Shown here: in pieces, positions 35,759 to 42,667 of the stretch
Position numbering within the stretch: position 1 is the stretch's first letter
Layout of the letters: every line of letters begins with the position of its first letter
NCBI GenBank assembly: GCA_905181865.1
Contig: CAJIZG010000001.1
Location: forward strand, 62,001 to 126,000
From: Urechidicola croceus
GTDB lineage: Bacteria > Bacteroidota > Bacteroidia > Flavobacteriales > Flavobacteriaceae
DNA length: 64,000 nucleotides
Direction of reading: 5' to 3'
Program-made: the position numbers and the translations under genes
Notes under the pieces: model-generated
The model's database searches: none
Told to the model about the DNA's origin: nothing
The model's input: the letters and a program-made list of their open reading frames with translations, nothing else

Positions 35759-36067
35759 TTATTGAAAAGATACAGGCAAATCCCTACTACCATGTAAGAC
35801 ACGAACAATACGAATAGTCTCATCCTCTATACGATAAAAAATGATGTATTATTGTTCAGGAATACTGAAAAAGTGTTTTCTAATTTCATTCCGAGTTCTA
35901 AAAGGATTTGGGTATTCAATTAAACAATTAAAAACGGATTCTAAATCTGTTAAATAATACACCCTCGTTATTGAACCCAAATTCTCTTTCTTGTATTCAA
36001 AAATAATTCCCAAGTTTTTATCAGCGTCTTCTGATAATGCATATCACTTTAATTTACGAGGGATTAC
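35759..36067 (-). pseudogene. Degraded ParE-family toxin gene
   Basis: Directly after the dead parD frame, the reverse strand reads a ParE/RelE-like protein: LSEDADKNLGIIFEYKKENL, YYLTDLESVFNCLIEYPNPF, RNEIRKHFFSIPEQ, then TAA (35849-35851), then YIIFYRIEDETIRIVRVLHG and SRDLPVSFQ. No start codon remains, and a TGA at 36044-36046 sits just before the first homologous residue. The ochre falls where ParE proteins usually have Glu. The toxin is therefore dead unless read through. Confidence 0.75.
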
Positions 36068-36286
36068 TTACTTCTTAGCATTGATTATATCTTCAACCGA
36101 GCGATTACTAATCGGCCCAGACCAGCTTTTCGCAATTTCTAATTTCAATTCATCAATAATTCTGTGTCGATACGTCTCATGCAAGCGCAACACTGCGTGA
36201 ACTGCATCACTTGCATTTTGAAAACTACCTGATTTTACTTGATTGGAAATATACTTTTGCTACTTATCGGTAAAAATTATATTCAT
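36068..36286 (-). pseudogene. Degraded ParD-family antitoxin gene
   Basis: From the ATG at 36286: NIIFTDK, then an in-frame TAG at 36260-36262 (codon 9), then QKYISNQVKSGSFQNASDAV, HAVLRLHETYRHRIIDEL and a C-terminal SNRSVEDIINAKK. This is the ParD pattern: an N-terminal ribbon-helix-helix and a toxin-binding tail. Translation might restart further in, but no good start is present. It lies immediately upstream of the ParE remnant, as in live parDE pairs. Confidence 0.75.
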
Positions 36287-36402
36287 CTCCTTCTTATTTC
36301 ATTTAGAATAGTAAAAGCATGAATTATATCTATGTTTAGTAGATATAGACAAATATCTATTTATTGAAAAATCACAAAATTGATAGTGCCAACAATTAAA
36401 CC

Positions 36403-38508
36403 CTAACTAATATTACTCCAAACGCCAGAGTTTTTATGAATTAACTGGTAGGTGCTTTTTAACGGTAGATTTTCCTCCTTCTGCAATGAAGGATCTTCTT
36501 GCAACGTTTCAAAAGCAATAGAGCGCACTAATTTTAGAATCCCAGCGTCTTTTACAATATCTGCGATTTTAAGGTTTAACACCCCACTTTGCTGCTTACC
36601 CATAATATTTCCAGGTCCTCGTAATTTCAAATCTACATCTGCAACTTCAAATCCATCGGTAGTTTTCACCATGGTTTCTAATCGTATTTTGGAATCCGCA
36701 GATAATTTAAAACTCGTCATTAAAATACAATAACTTTGATCTGCTCCACGTCCTACTCTACCTCGTAATTGGTGTAATTGAGATAAACCAAAGCGCTCGG
36801 CACTTTCTATAACCATTACACTTGCATTGGGAATATTAACACCAACTTCAATAACAGTAGTTGCTACCATTATTTGAGTTTCCTTTTTTATAAATCGTTG
36901 CATTTCAAATTCCTTATCTGCTGGTTTCATCTTGCCATGTAAAATGGAAATCTGATAATTAGGAATCGGGAATTCACGCGAAATACTCTCATAACCATCC
37001 ATTAAATCCTTATAATCCATTTTCTCAGATTCTTGAATTAAAGGATAAACGACATAAACCTGTCTACCTTTGGCAATCTCGTCTTTCATAAATTTAAATA
37101 CGCTCAAGCGGTTACTATCATATCGATGTGCTGTTGCTACTTCTTTTCTTCCTGGAGGTAACTCATCTATTACAGAAATATCTAAATCACCATAAACACT
37201 CATTGCCAAGGTTCTGGGAATAGGAGTTGCTGTCATGACCAAAACATGAGGTGGCAACTCATTCTTAAGCCACATTTTCGATCTTTGCTCTACTCCAAAT
37301 CGATGCTGTTCGTCGATAATAGCCAAGCCCAAGTTCTTAAATTTCACTTTGTCTTCTATCAAGGCATGTGTGCCTATTAAAATATGTAATTCACCATTTT
37401 CCAAACGCTCATGTAACATTCTTCTTGCTTTCGCTTTTGTAGAGCCTGTAAGTAAGGCAACATTTACCTCCATCCCACTGAGCATTTCAACTATAGAATT
37501 AAAATGCTGTATCGCCAAAATCTCTGTAGGTGCCATAATACACGCTTGAAATCCGTTATCTAAAGCCAACAACATACAAAGTAATCCAACAATAGTTTTC
37601 CCAGAACCTACATCTCCTTGCAACAACCGATTCATCTGAGCATTAGAACCTACATCTTTTCGTATTTCTTTAAGAACACGTTTTTGAGCATTCGTTAAAT
37701 CGAACGGTAAATTATTGGTGTAAAAAGTATTAAAAAAAGCGCCTACTTTGTCAAAAGTAAATCCTTTAATTTTAGATTTACGAATCATCTTTTTACGTAT
37801 TAATTGCAATTGGATAAAAAACAATTCTTCAAACTTTAATCGGAATTGTGCTCTTGTCAATAACTCTTGACTTTTCGGAAAATGAACATTTAACAAAGCC
37901 TCGTACTTTGCTATCAATTTGTGACTCTCTATAATTGGTTTCGACAAGGTTTCTCTAACACGCCCAGGCAATTCTTCAAAGAGGCTCTGAATCATTTTTT
38001 GAACCACACGATTAGAAACACCTTTGTTGGTCAACATTTCAGTTGACGGATACACAGGCTGCATCGCTGTTCTTAAGTTTTTCTTATACTCAGCAACCAA
38101 TTCCATTTCCGGATGTGGCATACTAAAACTACGATTGAAATAATTAGTCTTTCCGAAAATCACATACGGCACATTGACTTTCAAATTCTCTTTAATCCAT
38201 TTCGCTCCTCGAAACCATACCAATTCAATTGTTCCTGTATCATCGACAAAGGTTGCGACCAATCGACTTCCATGTTTTTGCTGTACGGTTTTTATAGAAG
38301 TGATCTTTCCAAGAATTTGAATTTCAGCAGAATTTTGTTCCAGCTGATTTATTTTAAAAAACTGTGTGCGATCAATATATCGATTCGGAAAAAAATTTAA
38401 TAAATCTCCAAAAGTACGAATGCCCAATTCCTTTTTAAGAAGATCTGCTCGAGACGGCCCGACTCCTTTTAAATAGGATAAAGAGGTATTAGAATTGTAT
38501 TGAGGCAT
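36403..38508 (-). CDS. recG: ATP-dependent DNA helicase RecG
   Basis: 701 residues. An N-terminal wedge/OB domain (LSYLKGVGPSRADLLKKELG; QILGKITSIK) is followed by the SF2 motor: LLQGDVGSGKTIVGL, DEQH box in IIDEQHRFG, MTATPIPRTLAM, VATTVIEVGVNIPNAS, HQLRGRVGRGADQSYC, and the TRG-like FEVADVDLKLRGPGNIMGK. It regresses stalled replication forks and drives branch migration. Complete. A dead parDE pair lies directly downstream on the same strand... upstream order is parD-parE to the left of recG's stop. Confidence 0.96.
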   Translation of the reverse strand: MPQYNSNTSLSYLKGVGPSRADLLKKELGIRTFGDLLNFFPNRYIDRTQFFKINQLEQNSAEIQILGKITSIKTVQQKHGSRLVATFVDDTGTIELVWFRGAKWIKENLKVNVPYVIFGKTNYFNRSFSMPHPEMELVAEYKKNLRTAMQPVYPSTEMLTNKGVSNRVVQKMIQSLFEELPGRVRETLSKPIIESHKLIAKYEALLNVHFPKSQELLTRAQFRLKFEELFFIQLQLIRKKMIRKSKIKGFTFDKVGAFFNTFYTNNLPFDLTNAQKRVLKEIRKDVGSNAQMNRLLQGDVGSGKTIVGLLCMLLALDNGFQACIMAPTEILAIQHFNSIVEMLSGMEVNVALLTGSTKAKARRMLHERLENGELHILIGTHALIEDKVKFKNLGLAIIDEQHRFGVEQRSKMWLKNELPPHVLVMTATPIPRTLAMSVYGDLDISVIDELPPGRKEVATAHRYDSNRLSVFKFMKDEIAKGRQVYVVYPLIQESEKMDYKDLMDGYESISREFPIPNYQISILHGKMKPADKEFEMQRFIKKETQIMVATTVIEVGVNIPNASVMVIESAERFGLSQLHQLRGRVGRGADQSYCILMTSFKLSADSKIRLETMVKTTDGFEVADVDLKLRGPGNIMGKQQSGVLNLKIADIVKDAGILKLVRSIAFETLQEDPSLQKEENLPLKSTYQLIHKNSGVWSNIS

Positions 38509-38554
38509 TCAGCAAATTTAACCGTGCTAAGATAGTAAACTCATTATTCTTTAG

Positions 38555-38562
38555 TATCTTTG
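38555..38562 (+). promoter_or_regulatory. -7 box TATCTTTG of the rsmB-like gene
   Basis: A perfect TAnnTTTG box ending 21 bases before the ATG at 38584. It overlaps an upstream in-frame TTG at 38560, which rules that codon out as a start. Confidence 0.5.
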
Positions 38563-38583
38563 CAGACTAAATTTTTCAACGAT

Positions 38584-39792
38584 ATGAGGTTACATAGAAA
38601 CTTATGTTTTACAGTAATAGATTCATTAAATATGATATTTAATGATGGCGAATATGCAGGAAAAGTCGTTGAAAAGGCTTTAAAAAGAGATGCCCGTTGG
38701 GGAGCTCGTGACCGTAAATTTGTTGCTGAGACTATTTATGATGTAGTACGATGGAAACGTTTGTATAATGAAATTGCAGGTACAAAAGATCATTACTCAA
38801 GAGATAATATTTGGAAACTTTTTGCAGTTTGGGCTGTATTAAGGGGAATTGAATTACCAGATTGGAAGTATTTTGAAGGGACACCTGTAAGACGTATCAA
38901 AGGGAAATTTGATGAATGTCAAAATATACGTGCTATCAAAGAGTCGATTCCAAACTGGATGGACGAAGTTGGCGTTGAAGAATTGGGTGAAGCCGTTTGG
39001 ACGAGAGAACTAAATGCGCTAAACGAAAAAGCCGAAGTAATACTTCGGGTAAACACCTTAAAGATTGATATTTCTACACTTCAGAAATTCTTACTTAAAG
39101 AAGAAGTTGAAACAGAGAAAATTAGAGATAATCTTTCTGCATTGCGCTTGGTAGAGCGTAAAAATGTTTTTATAACAGAAGCTTTTAAAAGAGGTTATTT
39201 TGAAGTTCAAGATGCGTCTTCTCAGTTGGTTGCTCCCTATTTAGAAGTAAAACCAGGAATGCGTGTTATTGATACATGCGCAGGTGCTGGTGGAAAAACA
39301 TTGCATTTAGCCGCTTTAATGGAGAACAAAGGGCAAATCATTGCCATGGATATTTACGCAGGTAAATTGGCTCAATTAAAAAAACGTGGGAAACGTGCTG
39401 GTGTGCACAATGTTGATATGCGTGTGATCGAAAACACGAAAGTCATTAAAAAATTAAAAGATTCTGCAGATGCCGTATTGATTGATGCACCCTGTAGTGG
39501 AATAGGCGTTTTAAAACGCAATCCAGATTCTAAATGGAAATTACAACCAGAATTTTTAGATACGATTCGTAATACACAGGCAGAGATTTTAGATTCTTAT
39601 AGCCGTATGGTAAAACCCGGAGGTAAGTTGGTCTATGCTACGTGCTCTATTTTACCTTCTGAAAATCAACATCAGATTGAGAAATTTTTAGAAACACATA
39701 CAGACTTCTCTTTTGTTTCAGATAAAAAAGTACTTCCATCAAAATCTGGATTCGACGGATTTTATATGGCGTTGGTAGAAAGGAATAAATAG
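38584..39792 (+). CDS. RsmB/NOP-family rRNA (cytosine-C5) methyltransferase
   Basis: 402 residues from the ATG at 38584. An N-terminal NusB-like helical domain (KRDARWGARDRKFVAETIYD) precedes a class I SAM core: motif I DTCAGAGGKTLHLAALM, AMDIYAGKLAQLKKR, the motif IV Cys in LIDAPCSGIGVLKRNPD, and the motif VI Cys in YATCSILPSENQHQIEKF. The two Cys are the pair used by m5C RNA methyltransferases. The target is probably 16S rRNA. A decayed second copy of its last 155 bases lies 1.7 kb downstream. Confidence 0.88.
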   Translation: MRLHRNLCFTVIDSLNMIFNDGEYAGKVVEKALKRDARWGARDRKFVAETIYDVVRWKRLYNEIAGTKDHYSRDNIWKLFAVWAVLRGIELPDWKYFEGTPVRRIKGKFDECQNIRAIKESIPNWMDEVGVEELGEAVWTRELNALNEKAEVILRVNTLKIDISTLQKFLLKEEVETEKIRDNLSALRLVERKNVFITEAFKRGYFEVQDASSQLVAPYLEVKPGMRVIDTCAGAGGKTLHLAALMENKGQIIAMDIYAGKLAQLKKRGKRAGVHNVDMRVIENTKVIKKLKDSADAVLIDAPCSGIGVLKRNPDSKWKLQPEFLDTIRNTQAEILDSYSRMVKPGGKLVYATCSILPSENQHQIEKFLETHTDFSFVSDKKVLPSKSGFDGFYMALVERNK

Positions 39793-39816
39793 TATAGTTT
39801 AGTGGCGTTCTGAACG

Positions 39817-39836
39817 CTCCCGATACTTATAGGGAG
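39817..39836 (+). terminator. Weak hairpin after the rsmB-like gene
   Basis: CTCCC (39817-39821) pairs with GGGAG (39832-39836), preceded by a GCGTTC/GAACGC inverted repeat. There is no adjacent T-run, so it may be a repeat element rather than a terminator. Confidence 0.35.
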
Positions 39837-39872
39837 AAGAATCTATTGGAACTCTTTTTTTCTTTTAGACAC

Positions 39873-40340
39873 TTATAATTGTTTGATCAAATATTGATAT
39901 ACCGGTCCTATAAAAATTGCCAAACCAAAACTTATCAAAGTTCCAATTAATATATATTCTGTTAGCTTTCGGTCTTTAGCTCTAGAGAGATCCCCAAACC
40001 TAAAAACAGATTTTGCGGCTATTAACAATCCTATGGCACTCCATTGATTCAATAGAATAAATCCAAATACAAAGAGGCGCTCTAGTATTCCTATATATTT
40101 CCCCGCGCTTTCTAATGAATCTTCAGAATTATCCTCTTCTAAACTCCATTTACTCATTATTATTTCCATTATAATAAATGACGCGAAGGAGATTATCAGC
40201 ACAGCAAGTAGTAGTAATAAGGATGCTGTTGTATATATTTTTTCGAGTTCTATTTGGTTTGAAAAATTGAGATAGACAACCAACCCTATTAAAAGCAGAT
40301 GCACTATTTGATCAATCGCAAATAGAACCCTAAGATTCAT
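39873..40340 (-). CDS. DUF3307 protein, C-terminal membrane part (separate frame)
   Basis: 155 residues, with about four hydrophobic segments (IVHLLLIGLVVYLNF, TASLLLLLAVLIISFASFII, LFVFGFILLNQWSAIGLLIA, LIGTLISFGLAIFIGPVYQYL). Its opening NLRVLFAIDQIVHLL matches the place where a single-chain DUF3307 protein of about 240 residues would continue from the upstream frame. The ATG lies at the end of an A7 tract inside the upstream gene, and the two frames overlap by 11 bases. It may be a coupled second ORF, a frameshifted half, or a product of slippage at the tract. Confidence 0.65.
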   Translation of the reverse strand: MNLRVLFAIDQIVHLLLIGLVVYLNFSNQIELEKIYTTASLLLLLAVLIISFASFIIMEIIMSKWSLEEDNSEDSLESAGKYIGILERLFVFGFILLNQWSAIGLLIAAKSVFRFGDLSRAKDRKLTEYILIGTLISFGLAIFIGPVYQYLIKQL

Positions 40341-40590
40341 TTTTTTCTTCGAAGCTTCCTTTTATTAAATCAATTATTAAGTGACTAACGACAATGATCC
40401 CTATAGATAGCCAATAGGACTTATCATTTCTTAACAATACCATAAGTGCTATTAGATGCACCAATCCATGTAGGTAAAAATATTTTGATTTATACATTTT
40501 GCTTTTTTTAGCTACTACCCAACTATTTGGCTGTAATACAAAATCGCCTATAACATGTGCAATTAATAATTTTATTACAAAGGCTATCAT
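40330..40590 (-). CDS. DUF3307 domain protein, N-terminal part
   Basis: 86 residues with three hydrophobic segments. Polar residues within or near them are H12, D16 and Q20 (AHVIGDFVLQ), H41 and H45 (LHGLVH), and H70, D74, K77 (SHLIIDLIK). This spacing recalls membrane-bound metal-dependent hydrolases, though that is inference. It starts two bases after satD, so the two are coupled. The frame ends at TAG right after an A7 tract, while the next frame carries the rest of the expected protein. Removing one A from the tract would give one continuous protein of about 240 residues. Confidence 0.7.
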   Translation of the reverse strand: MIAFVIKLLIAHVIGDFVLQPNSWVVAKKSKMYKSKYFYLHGLVHLIALMVLLRNDKSYWLSIGIIVVSHLIIDLIKGSFEEKNES

Positions 40591-40592
40591 AA

Positions 40593-41186
40593 TTAGGAAA
40601 TATTTATTTTATAAAATTCATTCATACTCATAATTTCTTCAAACCCACCTCTCTTAAGGGCTTCGCTTACACCACTTTGCAATTTATTGAGAAGTTTGGC
40701 CAAACTTTTTTGATTTTTTTTAGGGTTTTCTATAGCAGTCTTTATTACTTCAGAAACCGTACTGCTCCAGTTATTTGCAGTTAATAATGAAAGGTTAAAC
40801 ATGGTGTTTAATGATTGATCCAAATTTTTATTACCTGATTTTATTGCGAGTGTTTGTTTTTTCATTGCTTCAAAACACATGCCTGAATTCGCATATGCAG
40901 AACCATTGGCTTCGGTTATTTTTGGTGAACGGTACTTCTCTTCGCCGATACCAATTGCCATTCTAATATCCTGTAATTTTGTTTGTTTAATTGTGGCCTT
41001 AATATGAAGGGCGGCTATTACAGCCTTTTCAGGGGCTAATGATAATTGAAAACTATCTCCTCTATATATTTCCCAATTTTTAGGCTCGACTCCATATCGA
41101 TTCAAAGTCTCCTTAAGAGGACCTATCCAACGCTCAACTTCTCCTTTCCTAGAATTAATTATATCTCCAGTTATAACGGCTATCAT
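40593..41186 (-). CDS. SatD family protein with C-terminal helix-turn-helix
   Basis: 197 residues. The N-terminal 110 residues follow the SatD pattern: VITGDIINSR (D8), EIYRGDSFQLSL (D44), IRMAIGIGE (75-82) and GSAYANSG (95-102). The order of these motifs resembles class III nucleotide cyclases (metal Asp, GDxF, RIGI, GxxxNxA), which I infer rather than know for SatD. The C-terminus (about 159-185; QKSLAKLLNKLQSGVSEALK) is a convincing helix-turn-helix. It is probably a DNA-binding sensor that controls its own operon with DUF3307, since three evenly spaced dyads lie just upstream. Enzyme activity is unproven. Confidence 0.75.
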   Translation of the reverse strand: MIAVITGDIINSRKGEVERWIGPLKETLNRYGVEPKNWEIYRGDSFQLSLAPEKAVIAALHIKATIKQTKLQDIRMAIGIGEEKYRSPKITEANGSAYANSGMCFEAMKKQTLAIKSGNKNLDQSLNTMFNLSLLTANNWSSTVSEVIKTAIENPKKNQKSLAKLLNKLQSGVSEALKRGGFEEIMSMNEFYKINIS

Positions 41187-41204
41187 TTTTTATGTTTTTT
41201 TAAA

Positions 41205-41283
41205 TATATCGGTTTTATAGCCGATATACAAGTTTATCTGCAAATAAGCAGATAATTTAATATATCGGCTTATTTACCGATAT
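41205..41283 (-). promoter_or_regulatory. Three evenly spaced palindromic operator-like sites upstream of satD
   Basis: Dyad 1 is TATATCGG-N8-CCGATATA (41205-41228). Dyad 2 is TTATCTGC-N6-GCAGATAA (41234-41255). Dyad 3 is TATATCGG-N8-CCGATAT (41261-41283). Their centres at 41216.5, 41244.5 and 41272.5 are exactly 28 bp apart. The outer two share a sequence; the middle one differs at the core. They fill the region directly upstream of satD, whose product has an HTH. Confidence 0.7.
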
Positions 41284-41329
41284 GTATACAGTTGATGAAA
41301 TTCAATTTTTAAATAGCATTCGTAGTTTA

Positions 41330-41505
41330 CTACTTGCGCTATTCTCACTTCTGAAAATCAACATCAGATGGAGAAATTTCTATAAACACATACAGATTTC
41401 TATTTTGGGTCAGATAAAAAGGTCCTGCCTTCAAAATCTGGATTCGACAGATTTTATATGGTATTATTGAAGAAAAGCAAATGGACCTATTTGAAGCTTA
41501 AATAG
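41330..41505 (+). pseudogene. Decayed duplicate of the rsmB-like 3' end
   Basis: From 41330 the sequence aligns without gaps to 39638-39792, the end of the rsmB-like gene. Identity is about 80% by eye, and higher in the first 130 bases. In the gene's frame it reads TSENQHQMEKFL, a stop, then THTDFYFGSDKKVLP, SKSGFDRFYMVLLKK and a new ending to TAG at 41503-41505. It has no start and one internal stop. The block between the two copies holds only the satD/DUF3307 module. The short ORF 41282-41470 in another frame is not a gene. Confidence 0.8.
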
Positions 41506-41643
41506 GCTAAAGCGGTTAGTCTATAATTTCGTGTGATTTTCGAACTTCAAACATCTCAATTTTTCTACCAAATTTGATCTAGGAGATAACATTCAAAAAC
41601 CTCTGTAACCCTCATTATTATGAGTATTATTATCACTAGCACT

Positions 41644-42257
41644 TTACGAAATCCATATTGAAATCACTTCCTTAATAGTCCAATTACCCTCAGTTTTTTA
41701 AGATAAACTATGCTTCTATCTCCACCTAAACCTGCATATGTATTTCCCATCTCAAAAATTGCTTGTGTATTGTTCCCATTAAAAGCAATCCTTGAAAATG
41801 TAATAATACCATTAGCGTTCTCATATTCATTATAAAATTATTCCCAGTCATCATTTAAATCTTGGTTATCAAAAATATAGACTAATTCATCAGAAGATAT
41901 TACAATAATTTCATTTGTATCACTTTGGAATTGTTCTCTAAAATTCACTAATTTCTTATTTGAACCTCCATGAATTTAAACCAAAATTGTATCAAAATCT
42001 TGATTCTTTTCAATTAAATAATCACAATATTGATTCTCACAGTTTAAATCTATACTCGTGTTTGAAGTTTGGGATATTACGATTTCTTCAGAAGAATATC
42101 GTTCATTAATTACTAAAGAGTAGATATCATCTGAAATTTGGCCTGACTCCTTCAGCGAAAATTCAGGTTTAGTTTCTTTATCGTCATTATCACAACCTAA
42201 TAGTGAGAATCCTAACAACAATAAAACTGATACGTAAAAGAATAATCTGATTTTCAT
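41644..42257 (-). pseudogene. Degraded lipoprotein gene
   Basis: The start is a clear lipoprotein (KIRLFFYVSVLLLLGFSLLGC, then DNDDKE). The frame stops at TAA 41976-41978 but continues IHGGSNKKLVNFREQFQSD and VYIFDNQDLNDDWE to a second TAA (41838-41840), then NANGIITFSRIAFNGNNTQ and GGDRSIVYLKK. A missing base in an A-run near 41700 then shifts it; restoring one A gives TEGNWTIKEVISIWIS and a TAA at 41644-41646. Three lesions in about 204 codons. The family is unknown. Confidence 0.75.
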
Positions 42258-42667
42258 ATTTTTATGTTTAGATTTATTAGCTAATGCTTCATCTACTTAT
42301 TTGGTTATTTCGTATTAGCCATAATGTTGGCTAAACAGCCATGAGGTTTATTTTTTATTTAAAATTTAAGAAAAGCACTGTTGATAGTAATTTTCATAGC
42401 CTTATAAAATTAGAGAAATAATTGTTAAAATCAGAAGAAATTCCATATAAAAACTATATAACTCTTATTATGTCAACAGAGTACAGAATGAGGGACGAGA
42501 CAACGCATCATTATGCGATTCCTCTTCATGCCTCGTTCGGAATGAAAACATTTAACTTTCATGATTAATATCTTCCAGTTTTTATTCATTATTATCAACA
42601 TACACTTTAATATTGCTTAGGGAATAGTTATCTTTGCATTTTGTTAAACAACACAAACAATACGTAC
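42258..42667. other. Intergenic region upstream of purL with a nested hairpin
   Basis: About 410 bases without a gene. CGCAT (42504-42508) pairs with ATGCG (42513-42517), nested inside ACGAG (42495-42499) with CTCGT (42532-42536). It looks like a repeat element. A perfect -7 box TATCTTTG lies at 42629-42636, 32 bases before the purL ATG. Nothing else is recognisable. Confidence 0.45.
42629..42636 (+). promoter_or_regulatory. -7 box TATCTTTG of purL
   Basis: A perfect TAnnTTTG. The implied start of transcription, near 42640-42643, falls after the TTG at 42641 could be read, which supports the ATG at 42668. Confidence 0.5.

Noticed and set aside
38560-38583. TTG start giving a longer rsmB-like protein.
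   Set aside because: The TTG lies within a perfect -7 promoter box.
41205-41283. The palindromes as a short CRISPR-like array.
   Set aside because: The units are inverted repeats of differing sequence at 28-bp steps, without spacers or cas genes.
41282-41470. A 62-codon ORF divergent from satD.
   Set aside because: Most of it is the rsmB 3' duplicate read out of frame. The start lies inside an operator-like dyad.
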